Shown here: positions 36,157-47,145 of the stretch, piece by piece
Layout of the letters: every line of letters starts with the position of its first letter
How positions within the stretch are numbered: position 1 is the stretch's first letter
Assembly: GCF_910592395.1 (NCBI RefSeq)
Contig: NC_088309.1
Coordinates: forward strand, 13,086,599-13,150,598
Direction of reading: 5' to 3'
From: Lineus longissimus
Taxonomy: Eukaryota; Nemertea; Pilidiophora; Heteronemertea; Lineidae
DNA length: 64,000 nt
The notes under the pieces: generated by a model
What the model saw: the letters and a program-made list of their open reading frames with translations, nothing else
What the model was told of the DNA's origin: nothing
The model's database searches: none
Position numbers and translations under genes: made by a program

Positions 36157-36589
36157 TCCGAACACGGTGAAAAACAAACCACGTATCAAAATCTTCAACA
36201 AAGCCCACTTAAAACACTTTGTCCTTCTACTTTATACACACACAATGATTCGTATGCTAATAGACAACTTATTTGATATACTTTGTAGCCGTAAAAACTC
36301 CTAAATATGGCGAAAAAACACGTTCTTCAAAGCAAAATATTTCGAGATTCCCACCGTCAATCCGAAATTCCCACGATCAAAATTTTGCGTTCTGCATCTT
36401 CTTTGTGCAGGTGGAAGTACGTCATCGGGGAATAAACCAATGGAAAGGGGGCTCACAAAGAAGATTCGGCGGCAAAAACTTGCAAACCCAAGTGCAAATA
36501 ATGAAACTGCGCATTCGCGAACTCGGAAAGTCGAGTTTAGATGGCGCCACCGCACAAAACCTGGGTTCTCGAGTTCGACCCAACCTGAT

Positions 36590-38860
36590 CATGTAATCCG
36601 GAAATTTCATCACCATTTAATCCAAGCTATCCCACTCTATTCCAAATGCAAACTTGTGGGGCTTGATCTGAAACAATTAGAGCCAACATTCTGTAGGTTT
36701 CTCAGGTGTACTTAGTTTTTGTCTTCATCCCTGTATAAGCTCACTTGGAGCATTTTGAAGTGTGGCGAGGCCATGTATATAACAGGACGCCATCCATTTA
36801 GTTACAGCCCACTTTGCCAGGTGGAGCCTCCGTACAGTCAACAAACAGCGCTGTTGTGCTGAAGCATGTACTTGTGTGTACATTTATAGACAAGATAGTA
36901 GTTCTTATGCACTCCTATTGTTTCTTCCAGTGAACAGACAAACTGTGCATCATCTCATCTGATGAATGAATAAAGAAAGGACCATCATTTGTTTGTACAA
37001 ATGGAGGAGGCATTCATTCGGTTACATCATCAGTCAATGATCAAGTGGCCCATAGACAGATTCAGGTCCTTCATGGAAATCTTCACAGAATATGAATAGT
37101 CCCTGAAACTAATTAGGGAGAAGTTACACACGTCAAACCCTTAACCCTTTCGCTACCGAAGGCGGCAAAATCTGCACCCAAGCGTACGCAACTCGATGTG
37201 CCGAAGGCGCATCTCTGCGACAGACACCGAACCCTATGAAAATCGCTTGATTCTCAGTGGATATCTCTGTTCTGGCCACAAACGCTAGATGTCACTGTAG
37301 GTCATTGCTGAAGCTATCTATTTCAATCATAAATTTGTCAAAAATAGTTTGAAAAAATATTTTTCAAGGGTGAACTTATTTAAAAAACAACGTTTCCACG
37401 GACAATTCGGCTGAGTCAAGCCATCATGTTGCAAAGATACTTATGAAAATACAAAATCTGAAGAAGGGATATGTTCACTAAACCTAGATCATGAACTTCA
37501 TGAAATATTGTTGAATTATTTGAAGAATTCCTGGATATAAACCACTTTGAAATTTAGCCGAAATCAGTTGAAAAATTACCTATTGCTCAGTGTATTTTAA
37601 AAAAATCTCAAACAGTGGGGAAATTCAGTTCATGCTATGGGGCTTTAACCCTTTAGCTACTGATCCGCCCGTAGCCGCCCGCCCGGCTCCTCACTGATCC
37701 GCCCGTTGCCGCCCCTGTTTAAATCTACCACTGCGCCTGTACCAATGCACATATTTCACTAATAACACCATGGGGACATGGTTGCCTACCTTATAATTCA
37801 TTTAAAACTCGTTTCTAGGTGTGCTACAATGTATTTTCATAGAGAAAAATAGCTTTGAATGAACATCTTGAACTTTGGTGAAAATGCCGCCATGTTGGAT
37901 TATGATCGAAAATTTCGTGACACAAATTGGGTCATTGTGGAACCAAAACTGGACAGATTTTCATCGAACTACTTTCAAAAGATTGTTAGGAGACTGGACA
38001 ATTGGAATATGATGGTTTGGACATTCATGAAGTACGAACACAGGGAGTAATATAGGCCGAAAGCCGATGCATGATACCGCTTGGTCACTACAGTAGTCTT
38101 ACATGTAAATGTACATGCTTATACACTGTGCGTGTTTATCACCTAAAAAAAGTCAGTAAAAGTGCATAAATAGAAAGTTATTAGTGGAAGATCGATATGT
38201 TTTGCCAGTAACCCATCAATATATGACATTCTGTGGTGATACATTGACATTTTTAGTCATTTCTATCCATAAAAAGAGGTGTTTGTGCTGAAATTTTAGA
38301 TTCGAAGATGGTGGGTTAATTCCGGTTCGTGGAGGGTTAATTCAACTAAAATGGCCTAAAATCGTGTAAATATGAATGTATTCTACCAAATAAATAACAC
38401 TTGTAGTGCATGAAATACAACTTTTTGTATCTCTTTTTTCAAAAGTTCTTTACCTAGTCAAAAATCATGATTGGTAGTGTAATCTCTACCGAGTTTGATA
38501 AACCACATAATGGTGCAATAACAAGTGAAATTAACCAGATGCTAATGGGAAGTCACATCAGTCACATTGAGAAAGCCACCGGTCTACTTCCATCTCTTTG
38601 ACTTAGTGAACATGTAACCATAGGACAGTGTCGAATCCTTGACTTCCAACGCTTAACCTTTTCAAACCCGGGGTATACCATGCCCCCTGCCCAGGGGCAT
38701 TTTTAACAACAAACAGCCAAGTGCAAATTGATGGATCACAGGACACACTTGTACATTGGTTTATTTTTCAAACAAAAGGTGGCAGCACTTGTCAAGATAA
38801 CAAACATATCCCGCCGTGGGCAAATAGAATGGTAAATGGGGACTGGAAAGGTTAAGCTCT
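36590..38860. other. No supported gene; short GC-rich repeats
   Basis: Mostly unique. TTAACCCTTT(C/A)GCTAC occurs at about 37140 and 37648, each followed by GC-rich sequence. CTGATCCGCCCGTWGCCGCC is repeated in tandem near 37662-37715. No domain is recognised in short frames such as 37859-38050. Confidence 0.45.
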
Positions 38861-39346
38861 GATCATCTCCAAATTCTTCGCAGAAATTCGGTAAGCAAAT
38901 AGCAACGAAAATGCATCTTCAAATCGTTTCAGGATTCGTTGCTCCAAAAGACTGAAAAGATTTTGAAACGATATATACCAGCAGGGGATTAACTTTAAAA
39001 TGGTAAAGATAAAGGCCCTAAAGTGTGGGAATTTTTTAATCGGGCCATCCATATTTTACCGGTATTCTTCCTGCGAACGTCATGCGTCATTCTGTTGTGC
39101 TACGAAATGATACATTGTAAAAATGTTGGAAGTTTTCTGACGCTCCTTTTGCACCTACAATTTTGCAACGATTTGGAAGCTCTGAATACGTCCAATGAAA
39201 ATTCGTTTCGCGCTAAAAGTAAAACGGAAACAAATCTGCAACAAATCTGATAACCAGAAACCAAAATGTGTTTCTTGAAAATGTGTCAAAAACTATTTTT
39301 GTTGCTATTCGCTAAGCGAATTTCTGCGAAGAATTTGGAGATGATC
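38861..39346. repeat. Inverted-repeat element, arms about 52 bp
   Basis: GATCATCTCCAAATTCTTCG, CAGAAATTCG at left returns as its complement at right (39294-39346), with AAGCAAATAGCAACGAAAA versus TAGCGAATAGCAACAAAAA inside. About 380 bp lie between. Probably a foldback or non-autonomous DNA transposon; no target duplication was identified. Confidence 0.7.
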
Positions 39347-39983
39347 CCTTGCTTGTTGCATTTTAAAGCATCGGGGGCAGGATCTAGGGGCAGGACACAG
39401 TTATCCTTGCCGAATTTTTCAAAACGATTTGCCTATAGAAAATCTTGGCTAAATGAGATTTCCCTACACTTGTGGGATAATGATAACATGATAAAAATGA
39501 ACCTACCTTGGAAGATCACCAAACGTTGGGGGTCTTCCCGCACTGGCCATCTCTACTGGAGAAACCTGGGGGTTGGACTTAGTCCTAATGCACAAACTCG
39601 CACCTGCAGGTACATAAAAATTAGAATATTAAGTCAACTTTAAAACGAAATGTCGCAGGGACATTTTGCTCACATGGGGAAACAAAAGAAAGTAGAGAAT
39701 CGTATTCATGATTTCTGAGAATTAAGAGTCCCGTCTATTCTTGGTATTTCCAAGCTTTTTGTATTCTGGTCAAGATAAAGGACAGTGACAGCAAAATTCT
39801 GAAAACAAATTGCAAATTGACACAGTAATACCTCTCTTATCTGAATCTACTAGAACTGAATTGGATAACACCAATGATCTCTGATGGAGTTGGTCTGGAC
39901 TAATAGTTGACATGGATTTATTGGGAATAATAATGGAAATGATTCATTACGTTTCTCTGCCCTTGATTTTTTTTCCGCAAAGA

Positions 39984-40202
39984 CCCCCGTTTATCCCTTT
40001 TGGTGGGTCCATTTTATCAAGAATGGCCTAATGTCTCTTGGGATTAACCGTTCAGTTTGAGTATCTCGGGAATATTTCCTCTCCACAAAAGAAATAAGAG
40101 ATGAAATATTGTGCAGCGTCACCTTTGGGAACGAGACAGTTCACCAGCAAATATATCTCTATCACAAATAGCTCTTTAAAATGTTGAAATTGACTGAAGA
40201 GT
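39984..40202 (-). repeat. Dispersed repeat, copy B
   Basis: Reverse-orientation copy of 2985-3172. It contains an extra block (about 40030-40090) not present in copy A. Confidence 0.7.
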
Positions 40203-40218
40203 AACGATTTTAGAGCTA

Positions 40219-40605
40219 TATGAAATGGCAAGGGGCCATTGTGCTCACCGTATAGATATTTGGTGCTTTGGAATTCATCCAGGTTAAGAAACCTTGTACA
40301 TGTATAGTATATGGGTCAAACCAAAGTCGGTATGACATGTGATGTATCTGTAGCCAGTTGAAAATTGTGCCTGTCTGTTAAAATTTAGTACTGTTAGCTG
40401 CTGCCATCTGTTCATAGTGCCAGAACTAAGCTGGGTAATTGACAGACCGTATGCTGCTGCCACCTGGTAGTATTTGGGTAAACTGGACTGTTCTCTTTTG
40501 ATGGTGAGCTACATCCGCCTTGTGATGTAGTCCTTGTGTGAATAATTTTATTGCCAGGTACAAACAAGTATTATCTAACAGGTAATGGTCTCTAAATAGT
40601 GGTTT
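40219..40605 (+). mobile_element. Family-2 module element, 5' fragment
   Basis: GAAATGGCAAGGGGCCATTG, TGCTCACCGTATAG, then AAACCTTGTACATGTATAGT, ATGGGTCAAACCAAAGTCGG, TATGACATGTGATGTATC. The same 5' region occurs at 62563-62700. It loses similarity before the DIRS element; no 3' end is visible. Confidence 0.6.
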
Positions 40606-40644
40606 TTCCATTTCCTGTGGAAATGTCATTTCATTAGTTCATAC

Positions 40645-40801
40645 CTACCCAGGTCAGACTTTTGCATGTGTACTCCATTCGGACACACCCGAGGAAGAAA
40701 TAATCTATTTATAATAGAAATCTCTTAACTAGTTCGCTTAGCTACACCTAGGCGGCGCCCCTATACAGCCTCTGCCTCGTGTGAGCCGCCATAATCAGTA
40801 C
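40645..40801. repeat. DIRS inverted terminal repeat, downstream end
   Basis: Contains CTACCCAGGTCAGACTTTTG, ACATGTGTACTCCATTCGGA-type sequence and GGCGGCGCCCCTATACAGCC. It is matched by the complement at 44339-44495 with very few mismatches (for example CTAGTTCG versus CTAGCTAA contexts). Confidence 0.92.
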
Positions 40802-40858
40802 GTATTACTCGAGCGCACCGAGTAAGTCCCGTTGCTGTGGGGACAGGCAGGGCGGGTA

Positions 40859-40933
40859 GTCTGACCTGGGTAGGTATGAACTAATAAAATGACATTTCCA
40901 CAGGAAATGGAAATTTTATGTCGTTCATACTCT
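40859..40933. repeat. DIRS internal complementary region
   Basis: The left portion matches the outermost downstream end (CTGACCTGGGTAGGTATGAA, GACATTTCCACAGGAAATGG). The right portion matches the outermost upstream end (AATTTTATGTCGTTCATACT). The switch lies within GGAAATTTT. Confidence 0.9.
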
Positions 40934-41365
40934 ATTGCATCGAATACCAACAACCAAAGGAAGGAGGGTAAACGGTGACTTACCATGTAGTGAAGTGAAC
41001 TGTCTCCAAGCTGCGCAGCAGAACCCAACGGGTGAGACCAGGGGACCCAGAGAAAGAATGCTTGGGGAAAACCCGGGCTAGAGGTCAACAGGCCCTTTGA
41101 GAACAAAGGGAAGCATAACTGGGAAAACCCATCCCCTCCTAGACGGGGACAAAACCACCTCAACACGGTATAAGCTCAGCACATATCGTCAAGAGACACA
41201 ATGTGGCAACAAAAATTTATTATTATTTTTTTTTTACAAGAAGGAGAGCACGCCCCAGAATAACATGGAGCGGCCTCACTGACAAAACTGTCAAAAGTCC
41301 TAGGCGGCTGAACCCTAGGACAGCTGGACGGGGGGAACGCGCGGGCCCGAAGACCCGGCTACAGT

Positions 41366-42520
41366 CTATAGAACAACCCCTCCCCCCCGCTTAAAAAGGA
41401 GGGAGGACAAGACAGCCAGCAGGAGAGAAAATCGACGAGTGGTCACGTGCTGAGCAGCGACAACTGGACCAAGAGACAGCATACCGTCTGTTAACCTGGA
41501 ACAATCGCGCATATAATACTGGGAGAATGTAGAGTGAGAACTCCACGTAGCCGCATCTAAAACCTCGTTCAGCGCCACTCCCTTATACTCGGCCCACGAA
41601 GTAGAAATGGCCCAAATCTCGTGGGCCGTAATGGCGCCAAGACGACGAAGCTCTGGAGAACCGAGTGTCATAGAATAAGCCATCCGGATGGTGGCCACTA
41701 ACCATCTGGCGACCGTGGCTGCAGCTATCTCCCTAGTAAACCCCTCTCTATAAGACAAAAAGAGGCGCTTCCTGCCAAGGCGAACAGCAGGCTCCTTAGT
41801 CTTATTAGAATAGAACTTCAATGCCCGAACAGGACAGAGAGTTCTGTCCGGGAGGTCTCTAGAGACCGTAGCGGATAACGAGGGGATAAAAACCGGGCGC
41901 CTGGTTTTTAGCCAGAAAGCCTGGGACAAATTCTAGGACCGCGCCCCTCTCAGTGAAAGCCAATTTATCAAAGGCTAAAGCATGGAGCTCAGACCGCCGC
42001 TGTGCCGTGGCCAAAGCCACCAGGAAAACGGTCTTAAAGGTCAGATGTTTAAAATCTGCCTGATGCATGGGTTCAAATGGAAATTTCATGAGAGCCCTTA
42101 AGACCACCGAGAGGTCCCACACAATTGGGAGAGAGCTGAATGGAGCGAGGACGCTTCAAAGACATATTGCGAAGCAACGATGAAACAGCGTCATCCCAAG
42201 ACGGTTGCCACGATTCAGTCAGCTTTAAGGTGACCGAAACGGCGGAGCAATAACCTTTCACTCCCTGAACCGAAAACTTCCGGACCGAGAATAGAAAATT
42301 CAAAAAGTCGAGGAAGTTGGGAAGAGAGGGAGCGACCGGAGAAACTCCGTGCTCCCGACACCAGTCTCTAAAGACAGCCCACTTGCTATCGTATGAATCA
42401 AGGGTAGACTGTCTCTGAGGTTGGGCGACTTTACGGATAACGTCTTCCGAAAAGCCTCTCTCTCGGAGGAAATACCCGACAGCCTCCAGGCGTGAAGCCT
42501 GTAAAAAGAAGGGTCTTGAT
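41366..42520 (-). pseudogene. DIRS tyrosine recombinase, frameshifted and catalytically altered
   Basis: The N-terminal helical domain is recognisable (SKWAVFRDWCREHG and SVQGVKGYCSAVSVTLK) in one frame ending at 42073. It continues in a second frame (WDLSVVLRAL, then LATAQRRSELHAL with the first catalytic Arg, 42122-41859). It continues in a third frame (41929-41366: RTLCPVRALKFY, ITAHEIWAISTSWA, SSHSTFSQYYMRD with the nucleophilic Tyr). There are thus two frameshifts: near 42120, in a TGTGTGG run, and near 41890. In the H-x-x-R box the Arg position reads Trp (TGG), one C-to-T change from CGG. Such enzymes integrate the circular DNA copy. This copy should be inactive. Confidence 0.88.
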
Positions 42521-43430
42521 GATAGACCCGGCCGATCGGGTGATAAAGCAGACGATCCCACGCCGGCAGGCGGCGGGGGTGATCCGTCAGCAGCTCCAGC
42601 AGAACCGGGAACCAGGCCTGGTTCGGCCAGCACGGTGTTATCAGACAAAGTCTGACCCGTGAACTGGCCACCTTGTTGAGTACCGGTAGCAACAGAGGGG
42701 TTGGCGGGTATGCATAAGCATTGAGGCCGTCCCAGGAGGCCGACAGGCTGTCCACTCCCAAGGCCTCCCCGTCCCGGAGGGGTGAGTAGTACAGGGGGAA
42801 CCTCTTGTTCAACCGAGTCGCAAACAAGTCCACGACCGGAGCATCCCACAGGGCCCAAAGACGAGAGACCACCTCGCGATGGAGGGTCCACTCTGTCTGG
42901 ACCAGACGGTCCGACCTGGAAAGGGCGTCGGCCAAGATATTTCTCTTGCCGGGGATGTGACGGGGGAGGAGCTGGATATCCAAGCGGCGACAAAGCTGCA
43001 GGAGCTCCCAAGTGAGACGGCACAATGTGTCGGATCTCGTCCCCCCCTGTCTCCGAATATAAGCGACCACCGTCGAATTGTCGGAGAAAAGAGAAACCCT
43101 GTGACCCCTCAGATGAGATGTGAAGGCCCTCACGGCCAGGATGACAGCCTGCATCTCGAGGATATTGATCGAGAGACGCGCATCCTCCTCTGACCACGTG
43201 CCCTTGGTGGTCAGATCCCCTTCGTTCAAATGGGTGCCCCAACCATAAAGGGAGGCGTCCGTGAATAGGGACATCTGGGGCGACGGAGGGCTGAGCTGCA
43301 CTCCGCGGAGGAGCTCCGTCTCTGAACCCCAGAAACTCCACACCTCCCCCAGGAGAGACCCCGGGATAAATATCCGCTGGTCGAGGGAATCCGTGAATGG
43401 ACGCCAACTCGACAGCAAGAGGAGGACTCA
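42460..43430 (-). pseudogene. DIRS RNase H domain and C-terminal linker
   Basis: Within an open frame spanning 43418-42300, the RNase H acidic residues are visible: FTDAS, NILEMQA and LFSDNST, followed by HIPGKRNILADALSR. After it come the family-typical blocks VDLFATRLNKRFP, YAYPPTPLL and LHAWRLSG. The frame then passes into recombinase sequence carried in another frame, as DIRS reading frames often overlap. The polymerase palm and fingers that should precede it are missing, because the segment upstream is Gag-like. Confidence 0.88.
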
Positions 43431-43939
43431 ACCGTGGACTCAACCGTGGCGCTGGCAGAGCCAGCTGCCGCCGGCGAGGGCAGCGGCCGCAACCCCGTCG
43501 CAAGCCCCGGAGGGGGACGGGGGAGCACACCTGAAATAACAGGCGGCTCACCGGGGGCGACGCTTCTCACCAACCCATGACAGGAGGGGGCGACGGCGGG
43601 GGGATCGGGACGTAAAATGTCCAGAGTCCCACCCGGAGCCCTGCCCCCTGGAAAGGGGGCAGGGCTAACCCTGGGGAGTGTCCCTGAATCAGGGTCACCA
43701 ACACTCAAACCTAAGGCCTCCCCAGGGGGCACACCCCCAAAAGAGGGGTGCCCGGCCTGGGGGGAGGGGTCGGGAGGGGTCGAAACCCCCCCAGAGCCCC
43801 GTGGACCTCGCCGCTTAGCGGGGGTCCGTGAGGAGGGTGAGGGAGAGGGAGTCAAAGACCCCCTTCCCTTTGAGGGCCGTGCTCCTCTCCTCACCTTCTT
43901 CATCTTCTTGCCGGCGGTGCCGGGAGAAGTGGAAGGCAT
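43430..43939 (-). pseudogene. Gag-like N-terminal fragment of the DIRS element
   Basis: It starts with ATG at 43939. The first about 30 residues are strongly basic (KKMKKVRRGARPSKGRG), the rest Pro/Gly/Ser-rich. It is joined at about 43455-43430 to sequence that belongs just upstream of RNase H, in a different frame. A 12-bp tandem duplication (CACGGTTGAGTC twice on the minus strand) sits exactly at this join, consistent with a repair-type junction. No nucleocapsid zinc knuckle is seen. Assignment as Gag is by position and composition. Confidence 0.6.
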
Positions 43940-44338
43940 CCCGGGGGCGAAAGGGTCCGGCCCAATGGGGGCGGAACTACCCGCACCCCGACACGGGGAA
44001 GAACCGGGCCGGGGACTATGAAAGAAAGGACGGCAATAACGATGTCATTACGCCGAAATTTCTAACAGACAAACCACAAAAGTATAAAAACGAACGGTCA
44101 CGTGACCAACAGCCCGGGAAAACGGAGAAAAAATTTCTTGGGAGACGGCAGAAAAAGCACGCTCCAAAAGCAGAAATCGAGGGAGGATGGTAAAAGAACG
44201 ATCTCACCCGTCTCCTAGAGATAATAAGCTTCCCGAAGGTGTCCCGGGGTGTCCTTCTCGAACGTAGGATCGACCAAAATTTGGTGAAAACAACGTAGAA
44301 AAACTCCGAACAGTGTGCAACAATGTGCCGAGGAAAAA

Positions 44339-44495
44339 GTACTGATTATGGCGGCTCACACGAGGCAGAGGCTGTATAGGGGCGCCGCCTAGGTGTAGCT
44401 AAGCGAACTAGCTAAGAGATTTCTATTATAAATAGATTATTTCTTCCTCGGGTGTGTCCGAATGGAGTACACATGCAAAAGTCTGACCTGGGTAG
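44339..44495. repeat. DIRS inverted terminal repeat, upstream end
   Basis: Complement of 40645-40801. It includes AGGCGGCGCCCCTATACAGC in inverted form and ATTTCTATTATAAATAGATT. Confidence 0.92.
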
Positions 44496-44806
44496 AGTAT
44501 GAACGACATAAAATTGAAAAGTTAAGACGTAAAAGGTGGTTTAAACTGCATAAGTTTGTATTTTAGGAGCAGTGGTCGAATAAGATATCTTGGGTTTTTC
44601 CCAACTGTAAACAATAAGAATGGGCTCCAAATTTGTTTGAGAGAACCAGATTTTCTCTGAAGAAATGTGAATAAATATCACATCCAAGATCGAAGAAATT
44701 AAGAAAGAACATCGTGAAATTATGAATTAAGAATCCAGGCATCGTTTGAAGTAGTGGTGAAGCCCGGAACATTGTGTGTTATTGAAATGAACTAGCCCCA
44801 GTGACA

Positions 44807-45668
44807 TCTATACTATAATGCGCGTTGTGGCCGCTATTTAGGAGGTAATTTTTGTTTCAAAATTGGGCCTTGGAAATGCCTCGAATTCTTGCAACCTTTG
44901 ACTTCGTAGGTCTGGATCATACGTAAGAGTGTCACTGAGGGTGTCATACGTCGAATATCTTGGTGGTTTTAGAATAAATAACAACTTTTCAGAGAGCACG
45001 TCGACTGGAGCGCTCCGCTCATTCTCAAAAGCATACACAAACTTCACACATATTCTCCCTGCCACATCAGTATTAGCTTCCAGCACGTATGTAGTGCTAT
45101 ACAACCTGGTCCATGGTGCAGGGTATTAGCAGGGAGATTAATGATTAGCCTGTTCTATTTTAGTTCTATTCGAGAAACACTGACCTGAGTGATAAGGCAA
45201 ATTCTGCAGAGTGGCCTACCGGAACATGCAGTCAGGGTATCAATAAACAGTTATGCCAGGATGGACAAAATATGTACAGTGGCCAGCGCTTGCTCTTTGA
45301 TTTATTCTTTACTGACTGATGTTGGCAGTTTGAATTGCGTTCTGCATCTCTCCATGCGCCTGGCTTTGGTCCGACAGTGGCATTGGGTACGGGAGTGGGT
45401 AGGTGATATGCCTAATATGTGAGGGCCTTATTTGGAACAGGACCTGCTGTCACTGGTCTCAATGCATTGTGCAAAATAGCGTACTCCAATCAATCTATTG
45501 GGGGTTGCATGTAGATAGCAGCAATAAGTCCCTAAATGCAGTTAATTTCGTGTTTAACCTATAATAAAACTTCAGCAACGTTAGAAATTTAATGTAGCTC
45601 AATCATCGTGCCCATTTAACTAATGTATATTACATTTCAACTTTGCCCGCTCCATGGGTATATGCTAG
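44807..45668 (+). mobile_element. Non-autonomous Helitron, copy 1 (862 bp)
   Basis: Starts TCTATACTATAATGCGCG and ends GGGTATATGCTAG, that is 5'-TC and 3'-CTAG (CTRR). Flanks read ...GTGACA and TTCAATC..., an A/T insertion site without duplication. A weak stem (TGCCC/GGGTA) lies just before the end. It is close to identical along its length to copy 2 at 47146-48011. Reading frames on both strands are conserved between copies only because the DNA is. No Rep-helicase is present. Confidence 0.85.
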
Positions 45669-45839
45669 TTCAATCAAATGACCTTGTGAGAGGTCAGCGT
45701 TGTCTGCTGCATTTCGTGGCCTGAAGTTGACAGTTTTGCTGTACTTTGAGTGGTTATGATGAAACTTTGTCTCTGATGAACTGCATATTCATTTGATATT
45801 CACGAGAGACTTGTCCTCTGGGCATTTATTAATATGCTG
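45669..45839. other. Spacer
   Basis: No recognised feature. Confidence 0.4.
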
Positions 45840-46135
45840 GGTGCAGTGTAGAGAGTTCCATGGACTAATATTATTAGCCAGAGTCGATGATTTGGAGCCC
45901 TTGCCGAGTGTAACCGTGGTATCAGGGCAGAGTAGAGTTCATGGACTAGTTACCGGCCATGATCGTGATGATTTAGAACCTTTGTTGGGTGCAGTATGAG
46001 GAGTTTCATGGACTTATACCAGCCGCGATTGTGATGATTTGTGATCTACGCTAAGTGCAGTATCTGAGTATTTGAGTAGGAGGAGCGATGGACTAGTTTA
46101 ATAGTTACTAGCCATGATCACGATGTTTTCAGGCT
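45840..46135 (+). repeat. Degenerate tandem repeat, units about 85-110 bp
   Basis: Four diverged units share (G)TGCAGTRTRRGGAG, TTCATGGACTAGT, AGCCATGATCGTGATGATTT and GAGCCCTTG-like blocks. Age is suggested by the many differences between units. Confidence 0.6.
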
Positions 46136-46924
46136 AGGGATAGAATGCCGTGCTTTTAGGACGTGCCGCACTCGCTGTATTGTATGTTTGGAGGATAGTG
46201 ACGTTTCGCCGTAACGCCGTCGTGGAATGCTGATCAGCGTCTATTCATCGTAGGACACTGCGCTACTTTTCCTGGTTGTCGCGTCGCGAGTGATGATAGC
46301 GTTTGGATTTTGTCACAAGTGACATTCGCTTTTTGAGGACGTTTATAGCAGAAATTCGTGTGTAAATCTATTGTTTCGAATACGAGATAGCAGAGTCCCA
46401 CATTGGGTTCGACGTTTAATAATTCTTGTTTAAGGTATTTTAATACCCATCCCCTTGTATTTTGCAGAACACCGATTGTGTTGTTCTCCGAACCCTGCGT
46501 GTCACTGTGTCTCACCGTCGTCGCTTGAATGTGGGTTATATATACATTTTTGCAGTACAAACCTATTGATTTTTAGTGTTAAGATCACTTGGTTTGGTCT
46601 TTGGTGAGGCATTTGATAAGTTTCAGGGTCTGGTTGCATTTTGGCAACAGGTTTTCTAGTTGCAATTTGCAACGGTTGAGAGTCATGATTTAATGGCTGG
46701 CTACATGCTCCCATGTTTCTCATTAGGCTCCGCTTGTAGTTGTTTATTCAAATAAATAGCTCAATCATTGGTATGATATAGCTTTAGTTTTATTTTAGGC
46801 CGTTGTCACTCAATGGCCTAGGCAATCTGACTACATAATTTCCCTCCAGCCAATATAATCAGTAGTTTGAACCCCCCTCACACGGTGGGCAGTATTGGTC
46901 AAGTGTGGGGGTGACGACGCAAGA
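46136..46924. other. No supported feature
   Basis: A 108-codon minus frame at 46234-46560 has no recognised domain. AAATAAATAG near 46750 could be a polyadenylation-type signal but has no gene context. Confidence 0.4.
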
Positions 46925-47145
46925 AGGATTGTGTTACATATCGTTGCTTGGAGTAAGTACCATAAGAACATCAAAAACAAGTCACTAATAAACGAGATAT
47001 TGCACTTTTTACCTATTTTAGTTTTGGCCTCCTGGTGGCGAAGTTGAGTACCAGATCAGAAATTCGGTGTCCGAGGTTACATGACGTAGGGAGTCATGTG
47101 TACCAAATTTCAAGTTCATAGCTTTAGTGGTTAAGAAACGTGCCA
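46925..47145 (+). repeat. Module, left part, split by Helitron copy 2
   Basis: GTTGCTTGGAGTAAGTACCA, CAAGTCACTAATAAACGAGA, GGCCTCCTGGTGGCGAAG, ending TTAAGAAACGTGCCA at the insertion point. Confidence 0.8.

Larger units (their letters stand above)
34963..36589. mobile_element. DNA transposon-like element, 31-bp terminal inverted repeats
   Basis: The left end ATCAGGTCGGGTCGAACTCG continues into AGAACCCAGGT; the right end is the same read inward, with one mismatch in 31. Just inside, the left end carries repeated ACTCG...CGAGT pairs spaced 4-10 bases (about 34980-35220), and the right end a similar pair near 36510-36535. Flanking CATAACATC and CATGTAATC match at 6 of 9 positions, a weak possible target duplication. 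No transposase is recognisable. It contains two 87-bp copies of another repeat. Confidence 0.65.
40606..44515 (-). mobile_element. DIRS-like tyrosine-recombinase retroelement, internally deleted
   Basis: Two 157-bp inverted terminal repeats (40645-40801 and 44339-44495) flank coding remnants on the minus strand, in the order Gag-like, RNase H, tyrosine recombinase. An internal complementary region (40859-40933) reproduces the two outer ends joined together, as expected for the circular intermediate of DIRS elements. Comparison with it sets the termini at about 44515 and 40606, within an AA ambiguity. No reverse transcriptase is present: the Gag-like part runs straight into the region just before RNase H, so an internal deletion has occurred. 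The interior is much richer in GC than its surroundings, which suggests fairly recent arrival. No target duplication is expected for this class. Confidence 0.92.

Noticed and set aside
42782-44193. Plus-strand frames within the DIRS element
   Set aside because: Shadows of the GC-rich minus-strand coding region; no recognisable domain.
44807-45668. TIR transposon instead of Helitron
   Set aside because: CTATACTATA and CTAGCATATA are only loosely similar, there is no target duplication, and TC/CTAG ends with an A/T target fit better.
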